NCBI RefSeq assembly: GCF_001183545.1
Contig: NZ_KQ236688.1
Location: 2,509,149-2,573,148 of the forward strand
Direction: 5' to 3'
From: Cellvibrio sp. pealriver
GTDB lineage: Bacteria; Pseudomonadota; Gammaproteobacteria; Pseudomonadales; Cellvibrionaceae
Length of the DNA stretch: 64,000 nt
The notes beneath the pieces are model-generated. The model was not told the origin of the DNA and searched no databases. It saw only the letters and a list, made by a program, of their open reading frames with translations. A program made the translations under genes and the position numbers. This document shows positions 45,870-55,138 of the stretch, in pieces (positions within the stretch are counted from its first letter, which is position 1; every line of letters starts with the position of its first letter).

Positions 45870-46250
45870 TCAGGCTACTTGCATGGGAATCGTATTAGAT
45901 GTTCGGTTCACCGTATTATCTTCGTTGAGATACACCAGCTTTGGCTTGTGGTTGAGCAACTCAGCTTCGGTGAAATGGCCATAAGTAGCGATAATCACGC
46001 GATCGCCCACTGCCACTTTCCGCGCAGCAGCACCGTTCATAGAGAAGGTACCTGAACCGGGTTCGGCAAGGATGATATAGGTGTGGAAACGCTCACCGTT
46101 GTTAACGTTGTATATATCAATTTGCTCGAACTCACGCATACCGGCAAGAGCCACCAGGTCGGCATCAATCGCACAGGAACCGTCATACCAGAGCTCTGCC
46201 TGGGTCACGGTTGCCATGTGTAACTTGGCTTTAAGCATATGTGAAAGCAT
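45870..46250 (-). CDS. panD: Aspartate 1-decarboxylase
   Basis: The start is the ATG at 46250 with GGAGGATTCC before it, which gives a 126-aa protein of normal length beginning [14 protein letters not shown] frame open to 46289 is too long. Self-cleavage between G24 and S25 (YDGSCAID) makes the pyruvoyl cofactor. The enzyme supplies beta-alanine for pantothenate. It is 39 bp downstream of panC and probably in one operon. Confidence 0.95.
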   Translation of the reverse strand: MLSHMLKAKLHMATVTQAELWYDGSCAIDADLVALAGMREFEQIDIYNVNNGERFHTYIILAEPGSGTFSMNGAAARKVAVGDRVIIATYGHFTEAELLNHKPKLVYLNEDNTVNRTSNTIPMQVA

Positions 46251-46289
46251 GGAATCCTCCGGGGAATCACTTGAGTAGCTTGCTAACAA

Positions 46290-47141
46290 CTAGCCAAGAA
46301 CTACCGAAACGTTGTCAATTAACCGCGCGCCTTGCGTATACATGGCGCCGAGTATAGTGATCTCCCGATCATCGTGTGCCGCCATTTCCAGCGTGCGGCT
46401 GTTGCAAATACTGATGTAATCCACCCGAAACCCGCTCGCTTCTATTTGCGCACGCGCTTCGTCCACAAGCACTAAAAAATCGCGGCGACCATCAATTATC
46501 GCCTGCTTGATTGCATTCAAACTGCGGTTGAGCAACGCTACTTTAGGGCGTTCATCCGCAGTGATAAAACCATTGCGCGAGCTCATGGCTAAACCATCGG
46601 CTTCGCGGAAGATCTCGCCCGCAGTAATTTTAATGGGGATACACAGGTCTTCCACCATGCGGCGGATCACTGCCAACTGTTGGAAATCCTTGATCCCGAA
46701 TACTGCTTCATCCGGTTGGACAATATTAAACAACTTGGTGACTACGGTTGTCACGCCCTCAAAGTGACCGGGGCGACTGGCACCGCAGAGTACATCGGTC
46801 ATAGTAGGCACTATGACGCGCGTCTGCTCGGCCATACCATTAGGGTAGATTTCCTTTTCATCGGGGCAAAACAAGTAATCGCAGCTAACCGATTCCAGCT
46901 TGGCAGTATCGGCCGCCAGAGTACGCGGATACTTGTCCCAATCTTCATTTAAACCGAACTGCAAGGGGTTCACGAAGATGCTGGTGACCACTACATCGCA
47001 ATTCTTCTGGGCGATTTTGACCAGTTCGAGATGGGCGTTGTGCAAGTTGCCCATGGTCGGCACAAAACCTATGCGCTTACCGGCTTTGCGCTCGGCAGCC
47101 AATTCTTCTCGAAGGGATTGGATATGGTGAAAAACCTGCAT
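46290..47141 (-). CDS. panC: Pantothenate synthetase
   Basis: The 283-aa enzyme (start at the ATG at 47141, GAGG seven bases upstream; the ATG at 47147 is possible) joins pantoate to beta-alanine with [13 protein letters not shown] carries the HIGH-like motif, SIFVNPLQF the pantoate site, and [11 protein letters not shown] the second nucleotide motif. The usual partner panB is not in the window; panC is preceded here by a MOSC-domain gene. The pathway therefore continues elsewhere. Confidence 0.95.
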   Translation of the reverse strand: MQVFHHIQSLREELAAERKAGKRIGFVPTMGNLHNAHLELVKIAQKNCDVVVTSIFVNPLQFGLNEDWDKYPRTLAADTAKLESVSCDYLFCPDEKEIYPNGMAEQTRVIVPTMTDVLCGASRPGHFEGVTTVVTKLFNIVQPDEAVFGIKDFQQLAVIRRMVEDLCIPIKITAGEIFREADGLAMSSRNGFITADERPKVALLNRSLNAIKQAIIDGRRDFLVLVDEARAQIEASGFRVDYISICNSRTLEMAAHDDREITILGAMYTQGARLIDNVSVVLG

Positions 47142-47261
47142 ATTCATGCCTCACTCTGCCCATCAAACAGGCTGGGATTCGGGCGCGCGATAATACACGC
47201 TCAGGCTGGAGAAGTATATTTTGTGGACAAAAAATAACCGCACATTACGGATAAGCGACAC

Positions 47262-47786
47262 CTAGGGGAATAGCCGAACCTGATCCCCCACTTGCGGCAG
47301 ACGCACCACAGGATCGCCAACGCGCATCACTCCACCTTGAAGAACTTTGGCGCACAGACCACCGTAGCCAAACATCGCCGCTGTACCACCGGCACCCAGT
47401 GCTTCATCCATACGCGAACAGGGGTGACAGAGCGCATTGGTTTCAAGGATCACTTCGCCGATTTGCAGACGTTGGTAACGCAGCAAATTCATGTTCATTC
47501 CGGAAATCACCAGATTGCGGCGCAGCAAGCATGGATCAATGGTGGCATGACCTGTGTGATGGCAAATCTGCCGGATGTATTCACTGCTGATAAGCGTTAC
47601 CTGACGAGCAGAACCGGGTGTTTTTTTCATGCGATGGTCGCCCACCAAACCTAGATCCACTACTGCTTCAGCCTGCCCCACTACGACAACTTCGCCGCGC
47701 CGCTCGCTGCGTAAACCAATCCATTCCAGTTTACCGGGAGCGATGTTGGTACAGAGCTTATCGAGCAGGCGGGCTTGGCTGTTCAT
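47262..47786 (-). CDS. MOSC-domain protein
   Basis: The 174-aa protein is a stand-alone MOSC domain related to YiiM, with the conserved cysteine region LCHPCSRMDEAL and the GLVGDHR segment. MOSC proteins handle molybdenum cofactor or activated sulfur; YiiM-type proteins reduce N-hydroxylated bases together with an electron donor. Which of these applies is not certain. It lies 18 bp after dnaB on the same strand, so it may be cotranscribed. Confidence 0.85.
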   Translation of the reverse strand: MNSQARLLDKLCTNIAPGKLEWIGLRSERRGEVVVVGQAEAVVDLGLVGDHRMKKTPGSARQVTLISSEYIRQICHHTGHATIDPCLLRRNLVISGMNMNLLRYQRLQIGEVILETNALCHPCSRMDEALGAGGTAAMFGYGGLCAKVLQGGVMRVGDPVVRLPQVGDQVRLFP

Positions 47787-47804
47787 CGGAAAATCCTGTC
47801 AGCA

Positions 47805-49211
47805 TTAATAGTGGTCTTGCTGCATGTACTCAGGTGCGAGGTTATCAAAGCGAGTGTATTTGCCGATAAATGCGGCGCGGCAGGTACCGATTTCACCGTT
47901 ACGCTGCTTACCGATAATCAGTTCGGCGATACCTTTATCGGGGCTGTCTTCGTTGTAGTATTCGTCGCGGTAGATAAACAGGATCACGTCGGCGTCCTGT
48001 TCAATAGCACCGGATTCACGCAAGTCGGAGTTCATCGGGCGTTTGTTGGGGCGCTGCTCTACACCACGGTTTAACTGTGAAAGTGCGATCATCGGACACT
48101 CAAATTCTTTGGCCATCCCTTTGAGCGAGCGGGAAATTTCCGAGATCTCCTGGGTGCGACCTTCGCCACTGCCAGCCACCGTCATCAACTGCAGGTAGTC
48201 CACCATAATCATGCCGGGGTTGCCATGCTCGCGCGCAATACGACGAATGCGGGCGCGCATTTCTTGCGGATTCAAACCGCCGGTATCATCGATAAACAGC
48301 AGTTTGTCTTTCAGTTTTGCAACTGCCGACGACAGCTTTGGCCAATCCTCTTCGGTTAGTTTACCGTTGCGCATTTTGCCTTGGTCGATACGGCCAATCG
48401 ACGACATCATACGCATCACCAGCGCAGACGATGGCATCTCCATACTAAAAATAACAACAGGTTTGGGCTGATTGAACAGCGCGCCTTCGACAAAATTCAG
48501 CGCCAGCGCCGTTTTACCCATCGACGGACGTGCAGCAAGGATGATCAATTCACCCGGCTGCCAACCCGAGGTACGCTGGTCCAGCTCGGTCAGGCCCGAG
48601 GGTACACCGGTAATATCACTGCCGGAACGAAACAGCTCGTCGATGCGCTTGACGGTCTCTTTGAGCAATTCATTAACACCGACCAAACCACCCTCTTTAG
48701 GGCGATCCTCGGCGATTTCGGCAACGCGTTTTTCAGCCAGCTGCAGCAGGTCATCAGAATCCAAGCCCGCGGGATTCATACTGGACTTACTAATGTCCTG
48801 CGCCGCAGCGATCAGTTGGCGCAGGGTGGAACGCTCGCGCACGATTTTGGCGTAAGCGGCAATGTTGGCGGCACTCGGGGTGTTGTTGGCCATTTCAACC
48901 AAATAGCCCAAGCCACCTACACGCTCCAGCTCATCATGCTTGTGCAGCTCTTCCGAGAGGGTGATGACATCCAGCGGCTGGCCTGCTTCCTGCAAATTCA
49001 ACATCATGCGGAAGATCAGCTTGTGGTCATCGCGAAAGAAATCCGCTTCTGAAATGACTTCCAGCACGGCATCCAGACGATTGTTATCGAGCATCAAGCC
49101 ACCCAATACCGATTGCTCGGCCTCGACCGAATGCGGCAATGCGCTATGGCCGGCTAACTCGTTGGCGAGGCGATCCTCAAAGCTGGTGGTGTCGAAACTG
49201 GATTCAGGCAT
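47805..49211 (-). CDS. dnaB: Replicative DNA helicase
   Basis: The 468-aa helicase (start ATG at 49211; a longer frame to 49271 enters the upstream terminator) unwinds DNA ahead of the replication fork. The N-terminal DnaB domain is followed by the RecA-like domain with Walker A ARPSMGKTALAL and the SQLNRGVEQR arginine-finger region. It lies downstream of rpsF-rpsR-rplI, a common order in gammaproteobacteria, but a strong terminator separates them. Confidence 0.96.
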   Translation of the reverse strand: MPESSFDTTSFEDRLANELAGHSALPHSVEAEQSVLGGLMLDNNRLDAVLEVISEADFFRDDHKLIFRMMLNLQEAGQPLDVITLSEELHKHDELERVGGLGYLVEMANNTPSAANIAAYAKIVRERSTLRQLIAAAQDISKSSMNPAGLDSDDLLQLAEKRVAEIAEDRPKEGGLVGVNELLKETVKRIDELFRSGSDITGVPSGLTELDQRTSGWQPGELIILAARPSMGKTALALNFVEGALFNQPKPVVIFSMEMPSSALVMRMMSSIGRIDQGKMRNGKLTEEDWPKLSSAVAKLKDKLLFIDDTGGLNPQEMRARIRRIAREHGNPGMIMVDYLQLMTVAGSGEGRTQEISEISRSLKGMAKEFECPMIALSQLNRGVEQRPNKRPMNSDLRESGAIEQDADVILFIYRDEYYNEDSPDKGIAELIIGKQRNGEIGTCRAAFIGKYTRFDNLAPEYMQQDHY

Positions 49212-49274
49212 AAGTCGTTGGAATACGTATTGGTTTTTATAAAAGCAGGTTATCGGCCAAATCGAGTGCAAAAA

Positions 49275-49324
49275 AAATCGGGCACTAGCGGCACAACCAA
49301 AAGGTTGTCGATAGTGCCCGATTT
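49275..49324 (-). terminator. Terminator of the rpsF-rpsR-rplI operon
   Basis: AAATCGGGCACTA at 49275-49287 and TAGTGCCCGATTT at 49312-49324 are perfect complements, and ACAACC/GGTTGT forms a second stem on top with an AAAA loop. On the minus strand TTTTTTT follows. It ends the ribosomal operon just before dnaB. Confidence 0.92.
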
Positions 49325-49374
49325 CACCTTGCTTGTCAGCAAACGCTGACTTGCAACGCTAATGCGCCAAAGAA

Positions 49375-49821
49375 TTACTCTGGAACAACAGCCAATTTAA
49401 CAGCCTGGATCACTTCAGCGTGCAACTGAACATCGATCTCGTATTGACCGATTTCACGCAGAACGCCTTGTGGCAAGCGAACTTCAGACTTGGCAACAGC
49501 AACGCCAGCCGCAGTGATTGCGTCAGCGATGTCGCGAGTACCGATAGAACCGAACAAACGGCCTTCGTCACCAGCGTTGGCAGCGATAGTCACAGCCAAC
49601 TGTGCGAGCTTCTCAGCACGTGCAGTTGCATCAGCAATTTTTGCAGCTGCAGCCGCTTCCAAATCAGCGCGACGCGCTTCGAAGTCAGCGATGTTTTTTG
49701 CAGTAGCAGCAACCGCTTTGCCTTGTGGCAACAGGTAGTTGCGGCCGTAGCCAGACTTAACGGTAACCTTGTCACCGATAGCGCCGAGCTTACCTACTTT
49801 ATCAAGCAGAATAACTTCCAT
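49375..49821 (-). CDS. rplI: Ribosomal protein L9
   Basis: The 148-aa protein has the L9 N-terminus ([19 protein letters not shown]) and the long helix plus globular C-terminus of normal length. It binds 23S rRNA at the base of the L1 stalk. An AAGGGG site precedes the ATG, and the gene begins 12 bp after rpsR. Confidence 0.97.
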   Translation of the reverse strand: MEVILLDKVGKLGAIGDKVTVKSGYGRNYLLPQGKAVAATAKNIADFEARRADLEAAAAAKIADATARAEKLAQLAVTIAANAGDEGRLFGSIGTRDIADAITAAGVAVAKSEVRLPQGVLREIGQYEIDVQLHAEVIQAVKLAVVPE

Positions 49822-49833
49822 CTCTATTACCCC

Positions 49834-50061
49834 TTACTCGTGGCTGTCAGTGTATGGAATCAAAGCCAGGTAACGGGCACGCTTGATAGCAGTAGCCAAC
49901 TGACGTTGGTATTTTGCTTTGGTACCAGTGATACGGCTTGGAACGATTTTGCCAGTTTCAGTGATGTAGGCTTTCAGGGTTTCAACATCTTTATAATCGA
50001 TGCGCTTGGTGCCTTCAGCGGTAAAACGGCAGAATTTACGACGACGGAAAAAACGTGCCAT
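49834..50061 (-). CDS. rpsR: Ribosomal protein S18
   Basis: The 75-aa protein ([17 protein letters not shown]...) is a full-length S18, a partner of S6 on the 30S platform. Its cysteine C11 is retained. It follows rpsF by two bases and precedes rplI. Confidence 0.97.
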   Translation of the reverse strand: MARFFRRRKFCRFTAEGTKRIDYKDVETLKAYITETGKIVPSRITGTKAKYQRQLATAIKRARYLALIPYTDSHE

Positions 50062-50063
50062 GG

Positions 50064-50507
50064 TTATACCCCCTGCTCTTCTTCAAAGTCTTCAGCATCA
50101 ACACCGTCTTCATCAGACAGGTCTTCTGCATCGGCATCATCACGACGTTCAGCGCGTGGCGGACGTGCTTTGCGCTCGCGGCCTTCTTTTTCAGCTTTGA
50201 GGATGAACGATTCTTCGGTGATCGCAGCATCTTCACGCAGAACCATGCTACGCAGGATGGCATCGTTGTAACGGAAGTTGGTAGTTAACTCTTCCAACAC
50301 AGCATCAGAGCACTCAACGTTCAACAGAACATAGTGAGCCTTGTGTACTTTGTTGATTGAGTAGGCCAATTGACGACGGCCCCAGTCTTCGAAACGGTGA
50401 ACTGAACCACCGTCAGCTTTGATAGCAGAGGTGTAACGCTCTACCATTGCAGGTACTTGTTCGCTTTGGTCCGGATGAACCAGGAACACGATTTCGTAAT
50501 GACGCAT
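50064..50507 (-). CDS. rpsF: Ribosomal protein S6
   Basis: The 147-aa protein begins [19 protein letters not shown] and carries a long acidic C-terminal tail (about 110-147), as in many gammaproteobacteria where RimK adds glutamates. AAGGAG precedes the ATG. It is the first gene of rpsF-rpsR-rplI, which the S6:S18 complex often autoregulates. Confidence 0.97.
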   Translation of the reverse strand: MRHYEIVFLVHPDQSEQVPAMVERYTSAIKADGGSVHRFEDWGRRQLAYSINKVHKAHYVLLNVECSDAVLEELTTNFRYNDAILRSMVLREDAAITEESFILKAEKEGRERKARPPRAERRDDADAEDLSDEDGVDAEDFEEEQGV

Positions 50508-50598
50508 TTATAGCTCCTTACGGGTTAAAGTCTCCCGGTATGTTGCAATAACAATCCAGTGAGACAAGGAGTAGCCGGTTTTTGAATGATTTCGCATT

Positions 50599-50624
50599 GC
50601 ATACCCCCGGCCGGTTTGGGGTGC
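50599..50624 (-). promoter_or_regulatory. Hairpin in rpsF leader, candidate S6:S18 site
   Basis: On the minus strand GCACCCC pairs with GGGGGTATGC around a loop containing AAACCGGCC. It is about 90 bases upstream of the rpsF start. The S6:S18 autoregulatory motif uses a CCG-containing bulge or loop near rpsF, so this hairpin is a candidate, but I cannot confirm the fold. A smaller CGGG/CCCG hairpin lies closer to the start codon. Confidence 0.3.
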
Positions 50625-50780
50625 GGCATTTTACGGATTTGGTACTAGTGAAGCAAGACAAAAATCATCCAGCGCCTAATACCCCTTCTCTGGGGTTTTC
50701 CTGAGTATGTTTACCCAGGCTCGCTCCCGCTTTACCAAAGCCCTGTTAAACTTGCCTGTAGCGAACAGGAGGATTGAGTG

Positions 50781-51275
50781 ATGTCCGCAGAATTTTGGGA
50801 AATCGGTAGCTATGTAGTAACCACCTTAGGTTTACCCATGGCGATCTTTGTCTTTTTATATGAACAGCGCAAAGAGCGTGAAAACGAAGAAGAAGAGGTC
50901 TATCAGTTACTGTCGGACAACTATCAGGACTTTTTAAAAGTGGCACTGGAACACCCGGATCTGCGCCTCTTTTCCACAACAGGAACCAGTAATCTCAACG
51001 AAGAACAAGAAGAGCGACTGCTAATTATATTAAGCATGCTCACATCGCTGTTTGAGCGCGCCTACCTGCTTCTTTATGAAGAGGATATGGAATCCAAGCA
51101 GGCGCGCCGCTGGAACTCCTGGGAGGACTACATCATGGAATGGTGCAACAAGCCACATTTCCGCGAAATGCTGCCCAGACTACTGACCGGTGAAGACCCC
51201 AGCTTCGCTGCTTATATTGAAAAAATGGCAGCACAAGCCAACCAACAGCCCTCTATTGTTACCAAGGCAGACTGA
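50781..51275 (+). CDS. Small membrane-anchored helical protein
   Basis: AGGAGG nine bases before the ATG at 50781 fixes the start; a GTG one codon earlier is less likely. The 164-aa protein has one N-terminal membrane helix (about 8-27) and then a helical cytoplasmic part with a run of Glu at about 33-42. The family is not recognised, although similar small membrane proteins with a highly charged tail are common. No partner is evident; rpsF diverges on the other side. Confidence 0.7.
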   Translation: MSAEFWEIGSYVVTTLGLPMAIFVFLYEQRKERENEEEEVYQLLSDNYQDFLKVALEHPDLRLFSTTGTSNLNEEQEERLLIILSMLTSLFERAYLLLYEEDMESKQARRWNSWEDYIMEWCNKPHFREMLPRLLTGEDPSFAAYIEKMAAQANQQPSIVTKAD

Positions 51276-51502
51276 CGCACCGCCAGCCCTCCCTCTTTAT
51301 CCATCACATCCAACCGTTAAAAAGCCCTCACTCTGCGCGTCCCACTTTGCACTTTCGCTAAGTGGGGCTTCTCAGTTTTATACAACCCGCAAAAAACAGG
51401 AGGAACGCCTGCCTGCAGAGGTGAAATATTGCCCAACATGCAGTGGACTGACTGCATCGATAACAAACAAAAACGCTAACAATAATGAATCGAGAGGCAA
51501 CT

Positions 51503-54500
51503 ATGAAAATCCCCGCCCGCTACGGCACGCTTCCCTATGGACTGAAAACAGGATTACTGACAGTAGGATTGTTGGCACTTGGCCACACCGCACAGGCACA
51601 AACCTGTGGCTGGAACCAGGTATGGAGAGATGACTTTGACGGCACATCGCTCAACCGCAACTACTGGTCGCAGGAAGTGAATGGCGATGGCGGCGGCAAT
51701 GGCGAACTCCAGTACTACACCGACCGCCCCGAGAACATGTGGCTTAGTGGCGGTTTGCTGAACATCAAAGCAATTCGCGAAGCCTACCAAGGCAAGAGCT
51801 GGACATCCGCGCGTCTGCGTACCAAAAACGCGCAAGACTGGACTTACGGCAAGATCGAAGCGCGCATCAAAATGCCTAAAGCATCAGGCACCTGGCCTGC
51901 GTTCTGGATGATGTCCACCGAATCGCAACGCGACAGCCACGGCTGGCCAAACAATGGCGAGATCGACATCATGGAAGCCGCCGGCACCCATGAAGACATC
52001 AGTGGCACTCTGCACTACGGCGCTTACTGGCCCTACAACGGCAACACCGGCTGGCCAAATCCGGACAACCTGATCGCTCCGGAAGCAGGCCGCACCAAGA
52101 CCGATTGGCATACCTATGCCGTGGAATGGTACGAAGACCGCATGGTCTGGTCGATTGACGGCGTACCCAAAATTTCCAGCTCGCGCAGCAAACTTGATGG
52201 CGTAAACCCCGTCCGCTCCAACTGGGATTCTTTCTACAACCGCCCCTTCCACGTCATTTTAAACTTGGCGATTGGCGGCTGGTTCCCCGGCTTCCCCGAT
52301 GGCAGCGAAGCCCCTGAGCAGTTAATGCAAGTGGACTACGTTGCAGTATTTAAAAACGACGCAAGCTGGTCGATTGAAGGCGATACCTATGTGTATCGCG
52401 GCGAAACCTTTAAGAAATACCGCGTCGATGGCCCTGCCAGTGCCAGCTACAACTGGTCGCTCCCTGCAGGCGTCAACATCGTTTCCGGTCAGGGCACACG
52501 TGAAATCGTTACCTCTATTGGCAATAGTGCCCGCTCTGGCAATTTCAGCGTCACCTTTAACAGTGGTTGCAGCCTGAAAACCGTAAGCAAGCCTGTCACT
52601 ATCGAGCAAGGTCGTACCCAAACCCTCGCCAATTATGAGAGCGGGTTAGGGCTTACTCACGTGCAAAACGGCGTATCAATGGCCGCTGGCGCAGTCGTGA
52701 ATAACCCTGCACCGGGCACAGTAAATACCTCCAGCAAAGTGTTGCGCTACACTCGCGATGCCAGCCAACAGTGGGATAACCTCAAGTTGACCGGCTTTGG
52801 CAAACTCAATGCAGGTGAGTTGCGCTCTGGCCGCGCCAAGATTTTTGCCGATATTTATTACCCCGCAGGCTCTCCGAACCTTTTGGGTAAAGAGATCGGC
52901 GGTGGTTTGGAAAACAATGCCGTTGTGAGCGTCACCCCAAGCTGGGATGGCAATACCGGCCGCCTTGCCCGCTTTAACGGCACCATCGGCAAAGCAGGTG
53001 AATGGCATACCGTGGAGCTGGGCTATACCGGCACACCGGACTCTGCAATTGCGGCAAGCCAGGCGGACAATCTGGTCTTGATGGTAGAGGCAGGCTCAAA
53101 CCGCCCAGCCGATTTCTATCTGGATAACATCCGTATCGTATGGCCGGACAATGGTTATAGCGTCAAGCAAACCATCGCCAACTTCGATGGCACCAGCAAT
53201 GGCGCAATCAAAGCAGCGCCTTACACCAGCGGAGTACGCACAATCGTCGCCAACCCTGCACCTAACGCTGTGAATTCTTCACCGAACGTGCTGCGTTATG
53301 TACGTGATGCCGGTGCCACTTACGATACTCTCGCATTCAACGGTATTACCGGTATTCCGGATGCCATGGATGCCCAACACGGCATGGTACGTGTCGCGGT
53401 TGATGTCTACACCACAGCACCTGTAGGCACCATTATTTCCATGAATCTGGAAAACGAGCTGCAAGTCAGCGCTGTGACTCCGGCTGATTGGCAAGTAGGT
53501 CGCCATAGCTTCTACCAAACCGAGACCACTAAAACCGGTCAGTGGGAAACGCTGGAATTCAATTACAACTTCCGCGCAGCGCTGGGTGATTGGGCAAATA
53601 ACAAAGCTTCTGCACCGTTTACCGGCGTGGATCAACTGATATTCCTCATCACCCCCGGTGTGGCCAGTACTGGCACTTTCTACTTCGATAACTTCCGCGT
53701 GATGGAGTACAACAAAGATGCTCCTGCCACAGCGGGCAGCTCGTCTGCGCCGTCAAGTACAGCACCATCCAGTGCTGCACCTTCAAGCACAGCACCATCA
53801 AGCGTGGCAAGTAGCAGCAGAAGCTCCGTTGCACCGTCCAGTGTTGCACCATCCAGCACAGCGCCATCAAGTGTCGCACCGTCCAGTATTGCGTCATCTA
53901 GTAGCTCAGCAGCCTGTGGCAATTGCCCATCGGTATTGGTATCGCAAGGCCGTCCGGTGACCGCCAGCACCCAAATGACACCTGCTACCAACGCTGTAGA
54001 TGGCAACCCCGGGACTCGTTGGGAATCCAACCATGGTATCGACCCTAGCTGGATCATCGTTGATCTGGGCAGCAACAAAGCCTTGACCCAAGTCGTGATT
54101 GATTGGGAAGCGGCCAACGCGGGTAGCTACCAGATTCAGGGTTCTACCAACGGCACCAGCTGGACCAACCTGAAATCGGTCACTGGTGGGACTTTTGGTA
54201 CCCGTACCGATACCCATGCAGTGAACGGCAGCTATCGCTATGTGCGCATCTACGGCACCGCACGCAGTGCAGGCAACCAATGGGGCTATTCCATCTGGGA
54301 GTTGAAGGTTTACGCACAGGGCACACCGGCCAGCAGCTCTGCTGCCAGCTCCAGCCTTGCACCGGCAGCACCGCTGAATATTGTCGCCGCCACCGCCAGC
54401 ACCGCCTTAACACCGGCAGCGAATGCGATCGACAAGAACGGTGGTACCCGTTGGGAATCATTCCATGCACTTGACCCAAGCTGGATCACATTGGATTTGG

Positions 54501-54754
54501 GCAGCGCCAAAACCCTGAGCAGCATTGCGATTGACTGGGAAGCCGCTAACGCCGCGACTTACACCGTGCAGGGTTCGAACGACAACAGCAACTGGACAAC
54601 CCTGGCCACCCGCACCGGCGGCACCTTTGGCACCCGTACCGATACCCTGAATATCGCCGGTAGCTACCGCTATGTACGTATCCACGCAACCGCCCGCAGT
54701 GTGGGCAACCAATGGGGTTACTCAATCTGGGAAGCGCGTGTATTGGGCTGGTAG
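51503..54754 (+). CDS. Secreted GH16 beta-glucanase with PKD-like, CBM-like and two F5/8C modules
   Basis: The ATG at 51503 follows AGAGG and gives 1083 aa with a signal peptide (about 1-32). The GH16 domain (about 35-295) has the laminarinase-type ExDxxE: E153, D155 and E158 (NGEIDIME); it should cleave beta-1,3- or mixed-linkage glucan. A PKD-like module spans about 296-375 and two related CBM-like domains about 378-555 and 558-742. A Ser/Pro/Ala linker (743-807) follows, then two F5/8 type C modules (808-944 and 957-1083). The last two are close copies of those in the next gene. Activity on a particular glucan is not established by sequence alone. Confidence 0.9.
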   Translation: MKIPARYGTLPYGLKTGLLTVGLLALGHTAQAQTCGWNQVWRDDFDGTSLNRNYWSQEVNGDGGGNGELQYYTDRPENMWLSGGLLNIKAIREAYQGKSWTSARLRTKNAQDWTYGKIEARIKMPKASGTWPAFWMMSTESQRDSHGWPNNGEIDIMEAAGTHEDISGTLHYGAYWPYNGNTGWPNPDNLIAPEAGRTKTDWHTYAVEWYEDRMVWSIDGVPKISSSRSKLDGVNPVRSNWDSFYNRPFHVILNLAIGGWFPGFPDGSEAPEQLMQVDYVAVFKNDASWSIEGDTYVYRGETFKKYRVDGPASASYNWSLPAGVNIVSGQGTREIVTSIGNSARSGNFSVTFNSGCSLKTVSKPVTIEQGRTQTLANYESGLGLTHVQNGVSMAAGAVVNNPAPGTVNTSSKVLRYTRDASQQWDNLKLTGFGKLNAGELRSGRAKIFADIYYPAGSPNLLGKEIGGGLENNAVVSVTPSWDGNTGRLARFNGTIGKAGEWHTVELGYTGTPDSAIAASQADNLVLMVEAGSNRPADFYLDNIRIVWPDNGYSVKQTIANFDGTSNGAIKAAPYTSGVRTIVANPAPNAVNSSPNVLRYVRDAGATYDTLAFNGITGIPDAMDAQHGMVRVAVDVYTTAPVGTIISMNLENELQVSAVTPADWQVGRHSFYQTETTKTGQWETLEFNYNFRAALGDWANNKASAPFTGVDQLIFLITPGVASTGTFYFDNFRVMEYNKDAPATAGSSSAPSSTAPSSAAPSSTAPSSVASSSRSSVAPSSVAPSSTAPSSVAPSSIASSSSSAACGNCPSVLVSQGRPVTASTQMTPATNAVDGNPGTRWESNHGIDPSWIIVDLGSNKALTQVVIDWEAANAGSYQIQGSTNGTSWTNLKSVTGGTFGTRTDTHAVNGSYRYVRIYGTARSAGNQWGYSIWELKVYAQGTPASSSAASSSLAPAAPLNIVAATASTALTPAANAIDKNGGTRWESFHALDPSWITLDLGSAKTLSSIAIDWEAANAATYTVQGSNDNSNWTTLATRTGGTFGTRTDTLNIAGSYRYVRIHATARSVGNQWGYSIWEARVLGW

Positions 54755-54760
54755 TAAATG

Positions 54761-54838
54761 CCCTCCTCCCAACCTCCCCCCAGAGGGGGGAAGGGGTAAA
54801 GAACCACTTTCTTACTCCTCCTCCCTCTGGGAGGAGGG
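54761..54838. repeat. CCTCC/GGAGG palindromic repeat
   Basis: CCTCCCCCC, AG, then GGGGGG-rich sequence forms a strong hairpin near 54773-54793; CCTCCTCCC and GGGAGGAGG form a second at about 54817-54838. It resembles the repeat family at 37886 and 39488. It starts six bases after the first GH16 gene. Confidence 0.6.
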
Positions 54839-54891
54839 AAACAAGCTCCCTCAATCCGTGCCCGCAGACCCGCTGGGCACGGATACCTTCT

Positions 54892-54931
54892 CACCCGGCA
54901 TTGCCAGCAATGCCAATGCCGGGTGATTTTT
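54892..54931 (+). terminator. Intrinsic terminator after first GH16 gene
   Basis: CACCCGGCATTG at 54892-54903 and CAATGCCGGGTG at 54914-54925 pair perfectly around a ten-base loop and are followed by ATTTTTT. It separates the two glucanase genes into independent transcription units. Confidence 0.92.
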
Positions 54932-55138
54932 TAGAACCGGTTTATGGATGTAAGCAAACAGGCTGATAACGGATCAGCTAACGGAAAAACGACAAGGCAA
55001 GACAGTGTTAACAATAACAAGCCAATTGATGTGAAAACTGCAGGCAAAACCTGGCTGCGATGTAAGTAAAAAACACAAATAACGAAGTGCGATTTTTTAT
55101 CACTCCACCGAATAAAAAATAATTCCCTTGGAGGAACT

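Larger units (their letters stand above)
54755..55138. other. Intergenic region with repeat and terminator
   Basis: This 384-bp gap between the two GH16 genes holds a CT/GA-rich palindromic element (54761-54838), a GC-rich hairpin (TCCGTGCCC...GGGCACGGA near 54855-54883) and the terminator at 54892-54931. The last 200 bp is AT-rich spacer before the GGAGG site of the next gene. Confidence 0.5.

Noticed and set aside
52322..52621. Antisense frames of about 100 codons in the first GH16 gene
   Set aside because: They are shadows of the glucanase frame, with no ribosome binding site.
53740..53910. Ser/Pro/Ala tandem repeats as a possible CRISPR or satellite array
   Set aside because: They are in frame and encode a protein linker; repeat units are short and without unique spacers.
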